Source of the DNA: Halococcoides cellulosivorans
GTDB lineage: Archaea > Halobacteriota > Halobacteria > Halobacteriales > Haloarculaceae
Assembly (NCBI RefSeq): GCF_003058365.1
Contig: NZ_CP028858.1
Span: 1,612,001-1,676,000 of the forward strand
Reading direction: 5' to 3'
Length of the DNA stretch: 64,000 bases
A model generated the notes under the pieces. The model searched no databases. It worked only from the letters and a program-made list of their open reading frames with translations, and was not told the origin of the DNA. Shown one piece after another: positions 9,119 through 17,248 of the stretch (positions are counted from its first letter, which is position 1; each line of letters opens with the position of its first letter). The position numbers and the translations under genes are program-made.

Positions 9119-9287
9119 AGCAGCACTACAGCAGAATAAATCATAATTATGTTGTTCATATTATCAATACAAAGTTCCGACGAGCGACGTGACTGCTTCA
9201 ACGGTGGGATTCACTCAGACCCATCACATCGGAGCGATCCATTCGGGGTGAGGCGACCCGTTTCGAACCGGCCGGGACGAGAACAGA

Positions 9288-10040
9288 TTACGGCCGGGAA
9301 CGAGACTGGCGTTCGGGATCGAAACTGTAGGCGGTTTCGAGTCGATCGAGGATGCGATCCACGATCACACCGTCGTAGGTCCACACCCCGTAGAACTGCC
9401 CCGGTCGGCGTTCTTCAGCGAGGAGTGCGGACTTCTGGGTCGGATTGCCGCCGCCGTCGAACACCACGAACCATGTTTGGGCGATCTCGTCGGCTTCGGT
9501 CGTGTGCACGGTGCCGGCCCCCAGTTCCGGCACCACTCCATCGGGGACGCCGTAGGTGTGCACGGTCAGACCACGCTCGGAGAGATCGCGGTAGATCGAC
9601 GCCTGCCGGGCCATCAGTGAGGTTCGCTGGAAGCCAGCGTGAATGGTCCCACGACCGACCCGACGAGCGCGATCCTCGATCTCCCGGGACGTGGCGAGCA
9701 TCTGAGTGCGATCGTAGGCCGTGAACGTCGTCTCCTTGAGCGGTTCGAGAATCGGTTCGAACGCGGCGTCGGCGGCCCCGAGGCCACCGCCAGACGGCCC
9801 CTCCTCGACGAGGTCCCGGAGCCGATCGACGGTGACGATCGCGCGCACCCCATCACGATCACTGAGGACGGCGACGTTGGCGGGCCGACCCGACGCCGTC
9901 CGCGCCGTCCGAACCCTGACGTTCTGGGTCTCGAAAAAGTCCTCCAGTCGCTCGTCGATCCGACTCGCATCCGGGAGGTTGAACAACACCAGTTGTTTTT
10001 CCATCGATTCGACGTAGTCGACGATCTCCCGGAGTCGCAT
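9288..10040 (-). CDS. DICT sensory domain protein
   Basis: The 250-residue product starts MRLREIVDYVESMEKQLVLF. It matches the pattern of haloarchaeal DICT-domain proteins, including AVLSDRDGVRAIVTVDRLRD near residue 55 and FTAYDRTQMLATSREIEDRA mid-protein. DICT domains occur with cyclases and two-component systems and are thought to sense light or other signals. No DNA-binding or output domain is visible here. The ATG at 10040 is preferred over longer starts that run into the spacer. Confidence 0.7.
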   Translation of the reverse strand: MRLREIVDYVESMEKQLVLFNLPDASRIDERLEDFFETQNVRVRTARTASGRPANVAVLSDRDGVRAIVTVDRLRDLVEEGPSGGGLGAADAAFEPILEPLKETTFTAYDRTQMLATSREIEDRARRVGRGTIHAGFQRTSLMARQASIYRDLSERGLTVHTYGVPDGVVPELGAGTVHTTEADEIAQTWFVVFDGGGNPTQKSALLAEERRPGQFYGVWTYDGVIVDRILDRLETAYSFDPERQSRSRP

Positions 10041-10125
10041 CCACGACCCTACGGGACGGATCGGGTTAACGACTGTCCCGGGATCGGGAGTCAAGACTCT
10101 TCTGTGGGCTCCCCGTCGTCCGTGC

Positions 10126-10854
10126 ATGCGCGTGACACTGCTCGGCACGGGCGCGGCGTTGCCCGCGGGCGACCGGTATCAGGCGAGCGTCCTCGTCGAG
10201 GGCGAGGATCGGGAGCCACTGCTCGTCGACTGTGGCGCGGGCACGCTCCATCGCCTGGTCCAGGCCGGCTGTGCGGTGAGCGACGTCGAGACGATCCTCC
10301 TGACTCATCACCACCTCGATCACGTCGCAGACCTGCCCTCCCTGTTGAAGGCACGCTGGCTCGACGGGTCGCCCACCGCCCGAATCGTCGGGCCACCGGG
10401 GACGAAGGCGTACCTCACGGAGTTTCTCGCGATCGACGAGATTCCCGAGCGCGTCGATCTGAGGATCGACGAGCGCGAGGGCACCACGTTCGACCTCGCG
10501 GGCTATTCGATCCAGACTGCGCAGACGACCCACTCTCAGGCAGGCTTCGCCTATCGGATCGACGACGCACTGACGATCAGCGGCGACACCGAGGCCACCG
10601 ACGCCATCGCCGCGCTTGCCGAGGGATCCAGCGTCCTCGTTCAGGACTGTGCGTTTCACGACGACCGCGAGAGCCACGGGACGCCCGTCGGGATCGCTCG
10701 CGCGTACGCCGACCTCGACGTCGATCGCATCTATCTGACCCACCTCTACCCCGAGACGGCCGCTCGCGCGGCGTCGATCCGATCGGAGATCGATGGGGCC
10801 GTCGACGCGACGGTCCACGTCGGCAGCGACCTGGAGACGGTTACGATCGGGTAA
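10126..10854 (+). CDS. Metallo-beta-lactamase fold hydrolase (RNase Z-like)
   Basis: The 242-residue protein carries the HxHxDH metal site as H61-H-H63-L-D65-H66, a later Asp in SGDTEATD and His in THLYPE, with GTGAALPAGDRYQ at the N-terminus. This is the RNase Z/ElaC branch of the MBL fold. The exosite arm typical of tRNase Z is not evident, so it may be a small-molecule or nucleic-acid phosphodiesterase. Monocistronic, divergent from the DICT gene. Confidence 0.85.
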   Translation: MRVTLLGTGAALPAGDRYQASVLVEGEDREPLLVDCGAGTLHRLVQAGCAVSDVETILLTHHHLDHVADLPSLLKARWLDGSPTARIVGPPGTKAYLTEFLAIDEIPERVDLRIDEREGTTFDLAGYSIQTAQTTHSQAGFAYRIDDALTISGDTEATDAIAALAEGSSVLVQDCAFHDDRESHGTPVGIARAYADLDVDRIYLTHLYPETAARAASIRSEIDGAVDATVHVGSDLETVTIG

Positions 10855-10896
10855 GCTGTCGGGGAGAGCTTTCCGTGGGGCGTTCGATGAGCCGGT

Positions 10897-11337
10897 ATGG
10901 TCTCGAACACACGACTGTACGGTGCGGCGATCGCCTTTGCTTCGGGTGGGTACTCGCTGTGGAGTGCGAGCACGGCGGCGTCGATGAGCGCGAGTGCGTG
11001 GATCATGGTCGTCCTCGGCACGATCGTTCTCGTTCACGGCGCCGTCTTGCTCACGCCCGCCTCGACCCGACTCGGCCGGGCGAGCGGCCCGCTCATGATC
11101 GGGTATGCGGCGATCATGCTGTTCAATCAGGCGCTGCTCGGCACGGGTATGATGGGTGGCAGCGACGACATGACCGACGGGATGGGGATGAACGGCGGCA
11201 TGGGCGACACCGCGGCGTCGACGATGGGCTGGGACCCTGGCATGGTCGCACTCGCGGCGTTGATGCTCGCGAGCGGGCTGATCATGACGCGCGATGTCGT
11301 CGACAGCGGAATGGGCGAGTCCGACGGCGGGATGTAG
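10897..11337 (+). CDS. Methionine/glycine-rich membrane protein
   Basis: The 146-residue protein has about four hydrophobic segments. The loop between the third and fourth (about residues 83-110) and the C-terminus are unusually rich in Met and Gly (GTGMMGG, MTDGMGMNGGMG, GMGESDGGM). No family function is known to me. Met-rich loops can bind Cu(I), but no copper genes are adjacent. It lies 42 bases after the MBL gene on the same strand. Confidence 0.6.
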   Translation: MVSNTRLYGAAIAFASGGYSLWSASTAASMSASAWIMVVLGTIVLVHGAVLLTPASTRLGRASGPLMIGYAAIMLFNQALLGTGMMGGSDDMTDGMGMNGGMGDTAASTMGWDPGMVALAALMLASGLIMTRDVVDSGMGESDGGM

Positions 11338-11411
11338 GTCGGCTTTCCCGAGTGTGACGACGTTACCCGACCGTGCGGGAACGATTTTGGGCGCCCCGGC
11401 GTCGCCCCGGT

Positions 11412-11768
11412 ATGGCACGCGCAGCGATCGTCGTCCTCGCCGGCACCGACACGCACGCCGACACGGGTCGGCTGGTGAACGCCCTCGAAACCGCTCGTGA
11501 GTTCGCTGAGACCGACGGCGACGAGGGCCTCCTGATCTTCGACGGGGCCGGCACGCAGTGGATCGCGGAACTGACCGACCCCGACAACGAGTATCACGAC
11601 CTGTATCGGAGCGTCCGCGACGAGGCCGCCGTGTGTGAGTACTGTGCGGGCGCGTTCGGCGTCACCGAATCGGTCGCGGACGCCGGTCTCGACACGCTCG
11701 ACGACCACGACGGCCATCCCAGCATTCGGTCGCTCGTCGAGGAGGGCTACGAAGTCATCACGTTCTGA
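11412..11768 (+). CDS. DsrE family protein
   Basis: The 118-residue protein has a DsrE/TusD-like fold pattern: AIVVLAGTDTHADTGRLVNA at the N-terminus, LLIFDGAGTQWI mid-protein, VCEYCAGAFGV at about 75-85, and GHPSIRSLVEEGYEVITF at the C-terminus. Cys residues in CEYC could carry sulfur as in sulfur-relay relatives. The ATG at 11412 fits the domain start. Its stop codon lies inside a 22-bp tandem repeat. Confidence 0.75.
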   Translation: MARAAIVVLAGTDTHADTGRLVNALETAREFAETDGDEGLLIFDGAGTQWIAELTDPDNEYHDLYRSVRDEAAVCEYCAGAFGVTESVADAGLDTLDDHDGHPSIRSLVEEGYEVITF

Positions 11769-11815
11769 GGACGCAGTCATCACGTTCTGAGGACGCAGTC
11801 ATCACGTTCTGAGGA
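11753..11815 (+). repeat. 22-bp tandem repeat spanning the DsrE stop codon
   Basis: Two perfect 22-bp units (11753-11774 and 11775-11796) and a third of 19 bases (11797-11815) follow one another. The first unit encodes the last residues VITF and the stop, so the stop context is present three times. This looks like a recent slippage or recombination duplication and could alter the 3' end of the transcript. Confidence 0.9.
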
Positions 11816-11870
11816 GATCGCACGATCGGTCCCGAGCGGTGCCGTCCCCGCGCTGGATCGACAACCCCAT

Positions 11871-11880
11871 ATTTAAATTT
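11871..11880 (+). promoter_or_regulatory. AT-rich TATA-like box before the HxlR-reductase unit
   Basis: ATTTAAATTT stands out in GC-rich sequence about 70 bases before the HxlR start, so the transcript may have a short leader, unlike the leaderless pattern elsewhere in this window. Confidence 0.45.
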
Positions 11881-11947
11881 TCGGTGATCCGGGGACCGAC
11901 CGGCCGGCAGAGCTACACTAAGTGGCCGAGACGACCTGGGCAAGAGT

Positions 11948-12322
11948 ATGCGTTCGAACCTCCAGCGACCGGCGGTCGAGACCGACCGGCGGTCCCAGCC
12001 ACGGTTCGTCGATCCGAGCGCGGCGTTCGAGACGATCCAGACGATCACCGGCCGGAAGTGGCACCTCCGGATCGTCTATCACCTCCTCGACGAGCCGAAA
12101 GGCTTCAGCGACCTGAAGAGCGCTCTCGACGGCGTCTCCGGAAAGATGCTCTCCGAGAGCCTCTCGACACTCGATCGGGAGGGCCTGGTGAATCGGACCG
12201 TCGTCAGCGACCAGCCAGTGCGTGTCGAGTACGCCCTCACCGAGCGCGGAGCGGCGCTCGAACCAGCGTTGGACGACCTGATCGACTGGACGGAGACGTA
12301 CGGGCCACGGGAGGACGCCTGA
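11948..12322 (+). CDS. HxlR family winged-helix regulator
   Basis: The 124-residue protein shows the HxlR core: ITGRKWHLRIVYHLLDEPKGF (about 36-56), FSDLKSALDGVSGKMLSESL as the recognition HTH, LTERGAALEPAL at the wing end. HxlR regulators often respond to thiol or quinone stress through Cys, but this one has no cysteine, so sensing must differ. Its TGA overlaps the ATG of a disulfide-reductase-like flavoprotein (TGATG), suggesting autoregulation of that enzyme. Confidence 0.85.
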   Translation: MRSNLQRPAVETDRRSQPRFVDPSAAFETIQTITGRKWHLRIVYHLLDEPKGFSDLKSALDGVSGKMLSESLSTLDREGLVNRTVVSDQPVRVEYALTERGAALEPALDDLIDWTETYGPREDA

Positions 12323-13683
12323 TGTACGACGTGCTCGTGATCGGCGGCGGGACCGGGAACACCGTCGCCGCGGCGGCCGCCGACGCGGGCCTCGACACGG
12401 CGTTGATCGAGAAGGGCCCGCTCGGCGGGACCTGTCTCAACCGCGGCTGTAACCCCTCGAAGATGTTCATCCAGGCCGCGGTAGCCGCCGAGCAGGTCCG
12501 CGAGGCCGATCGCTTCTACCACGACGCCACGCTCGACGAGACGGACTTCGAGGCGATCGTTACAAATATCGACGACACGCTGTCGGGCATCGCCGAGGGC
12601 ATGGAATCGGACTATCGCGAGAAAGCGACTCTCACGATGTACCGCGAAGAGGCGACGTTCGTCGAGGAGCGCACGGTCGCCGTCGGGGACGATCGGGTCA
12701 GCGCCGACCGGGTCGTCGTCGCGGCAGGGAGTCGACCGGTCGTCCCGCCGATCGACGGCATCGAGACGGTCGACGCCCTCACGAGTCGCGAGGCCCTGTC
12801 TCTCGACGCCCAACCCGAGAGCCTGGTGATCGTCGGCGGCGGGTACATCGCCGTCGAGTTGGGCTATGCGTTCGAGACCCTCGGGACCGACGTCTCGATC
12901 GTCGAAAGCGGCGAGACCCTGCTGGGACGGGAAGACCCCGAGGTCAGCGAGGCATTCACCGCGATCGCTCGCGACCGCCACGACATCCACACCGGCTATC
13001 GCGCGACGCGGGTCGAACCGGACGGCGAGGGGGTTCGCGTCCACGCGGAATCGACCGACGGCGATCGCGTCTCGATCGAGGGCGAGGAGGTCCTGATCGC
13101 CGCCGGGCGACGGCCGAACACCGACACGCTCGATGTGGCCGCCGCGGGGATCGCGACCACGGATCGGGGCTTCGTCGAGACCGACGATCAGTTGCGCGCG
13201 AGTGCCGACGGCGTCTGGGCGCAAGGCGACATCGCGGGCAACGCGATGTTCAAACACTCGGGCGATTACGAGACCCAGATCACGATCGACAACGTCGTCC
13301 ACGACGCCGGCCGCTCGATCGACCTCTCGGCGCTGCCCCACGCTCTCTTCACTGAGCCACAGATCGCGGGTGTCGGCGCGACCGAGGCGGAGTTACGGCA
13401 GGCCGACCGGGCGTACCGCGTCGGCCGGCAGTCGCTGCCGGCGACGCCGATGGGCCGGGCGAAAAAGCTGGAGTACGGGTTCGTGAAGGTGCTCGCCGCT
13501 CCGGACGGCACGATTCTGGGCTGTCACATGCTCGGCAGAGAGGTCTCGACGATGATCCACGAGGTGCTCGTCGCGATGCGATCGGGGTCGGGCACCGTCG
13601 CGGACGTGACGAACACGATCCACGCCCACCCGACGCTGAACAAGGCCGTCCAGTACGCCTTCGAAGACGTCGACACGCGCTGA
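12322..13683 (+). CDS. FAD-dependent pyridine nucleotide-disulfide oxidoreductase
   Basis: The 453-residue flavoprotein has an N-terminal FAD motif GGGTGN, the redox disulfide C38-LNRG-C43, an NAD(P) motif GGGYIAVELG near residue 170, and the dimerisation domain ending HAHPTLNKA. In glutathione reductase and lipoamide dehydrogenase the catalytic His of HPT is paired with Glu five residues on. Here His436 is present but that position is Lys441. It may be a mycothione-, lipoamide- or other disulfide reductase with altered chemistry. The start overlaps the HxlR stop. Confidence 0.85.
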   Translation: MYDVLVIGGGTGNTVAAAAADAGLDTALIEKGPLGGTCLNRGCNPSKMFIQAAVAAEQVREADRFYHDATLDETDFEAIVTNIDDTLSGIAEGMESDYREKATLTMYREEATFVEERTVAVGDDRVSADRVVVAAGSRPVVPPIDGIETVDALTSREALSLDAQPESLVIVGGGYIAVELGYAFETLGTDVSIVESGETLLGREDPEVSEAFTAIARDRHDIHTGYRATRVEPDGEGVRVHAESTDGDRVSIEGEEVLIAAGRRPNTDTLDVAAAGIATTDRGFVETDDQLRASADGVWAQGDIAGNAMFKHSGDYETQITIDNVVHDAGRSIDLSALPHALFTEPQIAGVGATEAELRQADRAYRVGRQSLPATPMGRAKKLEYGFVKVLAAPDGTILGCHMLGREVSTMIHEVLVAMRSGSGTVADVTNTIHAHPTLNKAVQYAFEDVDTR

Positions 13684-13689
13684 ACGCTA

Positions 13690-14112
13690 CTATAGCGATT
13701 TCTCGACGACGTACCCCCACCGCTCGAAGTCGAGGTGGTCGTAGAAAGCCTGACTGTCGGTCGCGTCCAGCGGTGAGGCCAGACCCAATCGCTCGAATCC
13801 CCGCTCGTCCGCCCAGGATTCGACGTACGCGACGAGTGCCGACCCGTGGCCCTCGCCGCGCCGGTCGGGATCGACGACGAGGCTGTACAGCCAGGCCATG
13901 CGTTCGTGGTGGAGTTCGGTCATCACCGTCACGCCCGCGACGCCGACGAGGTCAGCGTCGACGAACCGCCCGAACAGGCGATACGAATCGACGCTCGTCC
14001 AGGATCGGATCTCACGTGGCTCGGCGTCGGTCCAGAGCTCACCGAGCAGGTCGATCGCCGCCTCGCGCTCATCGTCTCGAATCCGCCTGATCGACGCGTG
14101 ATCGTCGTCCAT
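13690..14112 (-). CDS. GNAT family N-acetyltransferase
   Basis: The 140-residue protein follows the GNAT pattern, with acetyl-CoA motif A LYSLVVDPDRRGEGHGSALV (Q/RxxGxG/A) at about residues 73-92 and ATDSQAFYDHLDFERWG at the C-terminus. The substrate is unknown. ATG at 14112 is preferred to a GTG two codons upstream. It is the last gene after trkA-trkH on the same strand and convergent with the flavoprotein. Confidence 0.85.
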   Translation of the reverse strand: MDDDHASIRRIRDDEREAAIDLLGELWTDAEPREIRSWTSVDSYRLFGRFVDADLVGVAGVTVMTELHHERMAWLYSLVVDPDRRGEGHGSALVAYVESWADERGFERLGLASPLDATDSQAFYDHLDFERWGYVVEKSL

Positions 14113-14155
14113 GGCCACGATCGGGCGTCGGCCGCGAGGCCCGTCAGGCTATCGC

Positions 14156-15727
14156 TCAGGGCGATCGGTCGAGCCCGCCGATAAACAGCGCGAGCACGGG
14201 CACGATCTCCAGGCGACCGAGCCACATGAACAGGATCATCACGAGTTTGGAGGTCTCCGGGAGGAATAGATAGCTGCCGAACGGCCCGATCCGCCCGAAC
14301 CCCGGCCCGATGTTGCCCAGCGTCGCGAGCGCACCACTCGTGGCTTCGAGGATCGTCAAATCGATGCCGACCCGGGCGGCGTCGAGGGCGAAAAACACCG
14401 ATCCGAGCCCGAACAGCACGAAATACAGCACCGTGAAGGTGAGAATCGCCCGGACGGTCCGCTCTTCGACGACCGACCCCGCGAGTCGAACCGGGACGAC
14501 CGCTCGGGGGTGCGCGGCCGTGAACAGTTCTCGCCGGATGGCCTTGCCGACGACGAGCCAGCGGACGACCTTGATCCCCCCGCCGGTCGATCCGGCCGAC
14601 CCGCCGACGAACATCGCAAAGAGGAGGACGATCCTGACGTGGGCGTCCCACTGCGCGAAGTTCGATGTGGCGAAGCCCGTCGAGTTGAGGAGTGAGGCGA
14701 TCTGGAAGGCGGCCTGCCGGAGGGCGTTGCCCGGGCGGCCGGCAGTCGCGCCACCGATTTCGAGGGCGGGCGCGCCACCACCGAGGAGGAGGCCGAAGAC
14801 GACGGCGACGAACACGGCGATCGCGCCGGTATAGACCTTGAACTCGGTGTTGTCGAGCAACACCTGGAACTCACCACGGACGGCGTGCCAGAACAGCGCG
14901 AAGTTGACCCCCGCGACGACCATGAAGGGGATGACGACCCATTGAACGACCGCCGCGAACGCCCCGATGCTGTCGGCTTTCGGTGAGAACCCGCCGGTCG
15001 GGAGCGTCGAGAAGCCGTGCGCGAGCGCCTGATAGAGCGTCATCTCCGGGGCGAGACCGGTGACGCCGATCCCCCAGAGGATCGCCACGAGAAGGAGGGT
15101 AAAGCCCGCATACAGGAGCCAGAGGACCCTGGCCGTCTGGGCGATCTTCGGGGTGAGCTTCTGGAGTTCCGGGCCGGGCGCTTCCGATTCCATCAGTTCC
15201 GCACCGTTGACCGCGAGTTCGGGCAAGATGGCGATCATGAGGACGATGATCCCCATGCCGCCGAGCCACTGGAGTTGCTGTCGCCAGATGAGGAGTGCGT
15301 GGGAGTGCTGTTCGAACCCAATCGTGCCCAGGACGGTCGCGCCGGTCGTCGTCACGCCACTCATCGACTCGAACAGCGCGTTCACGATCGACTCGATCGC
15401 TGCGCCCGGTGAGGCCAGGGAGAGTCCGACCGTCGATTCGGTGCCGATCCCGGCGATGAGAAACGGGATCGCCCCACAGATCGCGGCGGCGAGCCAGACC
15501 GTCGCGACGAGGACGAGCGCCTCGCGCGGGCCGATGTCGGGGTCGGGATCGATCCGTTCGAGCGCGACCCCGATCACCGCGGTCGCCGCCATCGCGAGGA
15601 CGAACGTCGCGATGTCCGCACGGTAGACGATGGCGACGGCGAGCGGGACGACCATCGTGGCCGAGAGGTACTTCACGACCGTCCCGACCAGGCCGACGCT
15701 CGCCCGCCAGTCGACGTGCCAGGTCAC
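14156..15727 (-). CDS. trkH: TrkH family potassium uptake channel subunit
   Basis: The 523-residue membrane protein has the four pore-loop motifs of TrkH/KtrB: GVTTTGATVLGTIG, LPTGGFSPKADS, NSTGFATSNF and GSAGSTGGGIKVVR, each with the filter glycine. It forms the K+-translocating subunit, gated by TrkA. trkA lies 73 bases upstream on the same strand. Haloarchaea accumulate molar K+, so this is a core osmoadaptation system. Confidence 0.93.
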   Translation of the reverse strand: MTWHVDWRASVGLVGTVVKYLSATMVVPLAVAIVYRADIATFVLAMAATAVIGVALERIDPDPDIGPREALVLVATVWLAAAICGAIPFLIAGIGTESTVGLSLASPGAAIESIVNALFESMSGVTTTGATVLGTIGFEQHSHALLIWRQQLQWLGGMGIIVLMIAILPELAVNGAELMESEAPGPELQKLTPKIAQTARVLWLLYAGFTLLLVAILWGIGVTGLAPEMTLYQALAHGFSTLPTGGFSPKADSIGAFAAVVQWVVIPFMVVAGVNFALFWHAVRGEFQVLLDNTEFKVYTGAIAVFVAVVFGLLLGGGAPALEIGGATAGRPGNALRQAAFQIASLLNSTGFATSNFAQWDAHVRIVLLFAMFVGGSAGSTGGGIKVVRWLVVGKAIRRELFTAAHPRAVVPVRLAGSVVEERTVRAILTFTVLYFVLFGLGSVFFALDAARVGIDLTILEATSGALATLGNIGPGFGRIGPFGSYLFLPETSKLVMILFMWLGRLEIVPVLALFIGGLDRSP

Positions 15728-15800
15728 GAGGGGGACACTCCCTGCTGCATATGCTGGCCGAACGCCGCGACGGCCTTGAACCCCCCGTCAGCGACCCGGC

Positions 15801-17135
15801 TCAGATGCGGTCAGCGATCGCGTCTACAGCGTCGGTGGCGACGAAGAAGACGACGTGATCGCCAGCGCGAAACACCGTCTCGCCGCGGGGGGTGACGAGC
15901 TCACCCGCTCGTGCGATCGCCCCGATGACGACGGCCTCGGGGAACCCATCGACCGCCGCCTGGACAGTCTCACCGACGAGTGGACTGTCCGCCTGGAGAG
16001 TCCGTTCGAGGACTTCGCCGCGGTCGTTTTCGATCATCGCGACGTTGTCCGGACGGCCCTCACGGGTGAACCGAACGATCTCCTCGGCCGCCTCCTCGCG
16101 TGGGTCGATCGCCACGTCGACGCCGACCGTCTCGAACAGATCGGCGTACGCGGGCGTCTCGACGATCGCGACCGTCCGCTCGACGCCGACGGTCTCAGCG
16201 AGCAAGGAGACGAGCAGGTTCTTCTCGTCGCTCCCCAGACAGGTTACGACGAGATCGGCGTCCCCGACGTGTTCGTTGTCGAGGAAGGTCCGGTCGGTCC
16301 CGTCGCCCTCGACGACGACGGTCTTCGAGAGCGCTTCGGCCAGTTCGCGCGCCCGGCCCGGATCGCTCTCGACGAGGCGCGGACGGTAGCCTTCCTGTTC
16401 GATGAGGCGGGCGGTCTGGACGCCGACGCTGCTACCGCCGAGGATCACGATGTCGGTCGCCGGTTCGTCGCCCCCGGTCGTCACGTCCGCGGCGAACGCC
16501 CGAATCGAGTCCGGACTGCCGATGACGACGACGCGATCGTCAGCCTGGAACCGGTCGGTCCCCGTCACGATGACGAAATCGTCGCCACGGAAGATCGCCC
16601 CGACGGTCATCGAGTCGTACTGGTCGGCCTCCTCGACGCTACAGCCGACGAGTGGGCTGTCGGCAGGAATCTCGAACTCCGCCATGCGGATGAGTCCACT
16701 CGCGAACGTGTCGACGTCCACCGCGCCCGGAAGTCCGGAGATCCGGAAGATGGCCTCGGCGGTGAGCAGGTCGGTACTAACCATGAAATCGACGCCGTAG
16801 GCGGCCTCGGACTCCTGCCAGGTATAGAGGAGCGACGGGCGTTTCACCCGGGCGACGGTGAACGCGTCGGTGGCCGTCCGGGCCGTCCCGCAGACGACGA
16901 TGTTGACCTCGTCGGCGTCCGTCGCGGCGATGACGAGATCCGCGTCGTCGATGCCGGCTTCCCGAAGCGTGGCGATGTCGGTCCCGTCGCCCTGGATCGC
17001 GAGGACGTCCAGCGAGTAGGTCAGATCGTCCACGCGGTCTGGGTCCTGTTCGACGATCACGACGTGGTGGTCGGGGGCGAGGTTTTCGGCGACGGCGGTC
17101 CCGACCTCGCCGGCCCCGACGATCACGACGCGCAC
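15801..17135 (-). CDS. trkA: TrkA, NAD-binding potassium uptake regulator
   Basis: The 444-residue protein has two tandem RCK units. The first Rossmann motif GAGEVG is at residues 7-12, the second (ILGGSSVGVQTARL) starts near 228, and each is followed by an RCK_C domain (around 145-215 and 365-440). It binds NAD(H) or nucleotides and gates TrkH, encoded just downstream. Full length for the two-RCK form. Confidence 0.93.
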   Translation of the reverse strand: MRVVIVGAGEVGTAVAENLAPDHHVVIVEQDPDRVDDLTYSLDVLAIQGDGTDIATLREAGIDDADLVIAATDADEVNIVVCGTARTATDAFTVARVKRPSLLYTWQESEAAYGVDFMVSTDLLTAEAIFRISGLPGAVDVDTFASGLIRMAEFEIPADSPLVGCSVEEADQYDSMTVGAIFRGDDFVIVTGTDRFQADDRVVVIGSPDSIRAFAADVTTGGDEPATDIVILGGSSVGVQTARLIEQEGYRPRLVESDPGRARELAEALSKTVVVEGDGTDRTFLDNEHVGDADLVVTCLGSDEKNLLVSLLAETVGVERTVAIVETPAYADLFETVGVDVAIDPREEAAEEIVRFTREGRPDNVAMIENDRGEVLERTLQADSPLVGETVQAAVDGFPEAVVIGAIARAGELVTPRGETVFRAGDHVVFFVATDAVDAIADRI

Positions 17136-17248
17136 GAATCGGCCCCCCGAGCGTTCGATCGAGTCACACCGGGAGGTGGCCGAACGGACCCTTGAGTGTT
17201 TCCCAGTCGGAGTGTCTCAAATGTGCTCGGATCGACCAGCCCGTCCGA

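Noticed and set aside
7442-9139. 565-residue + frame opposite the transducer
   Set aside because: Antisense to a clear coiled-coil transducer; no family pattern.
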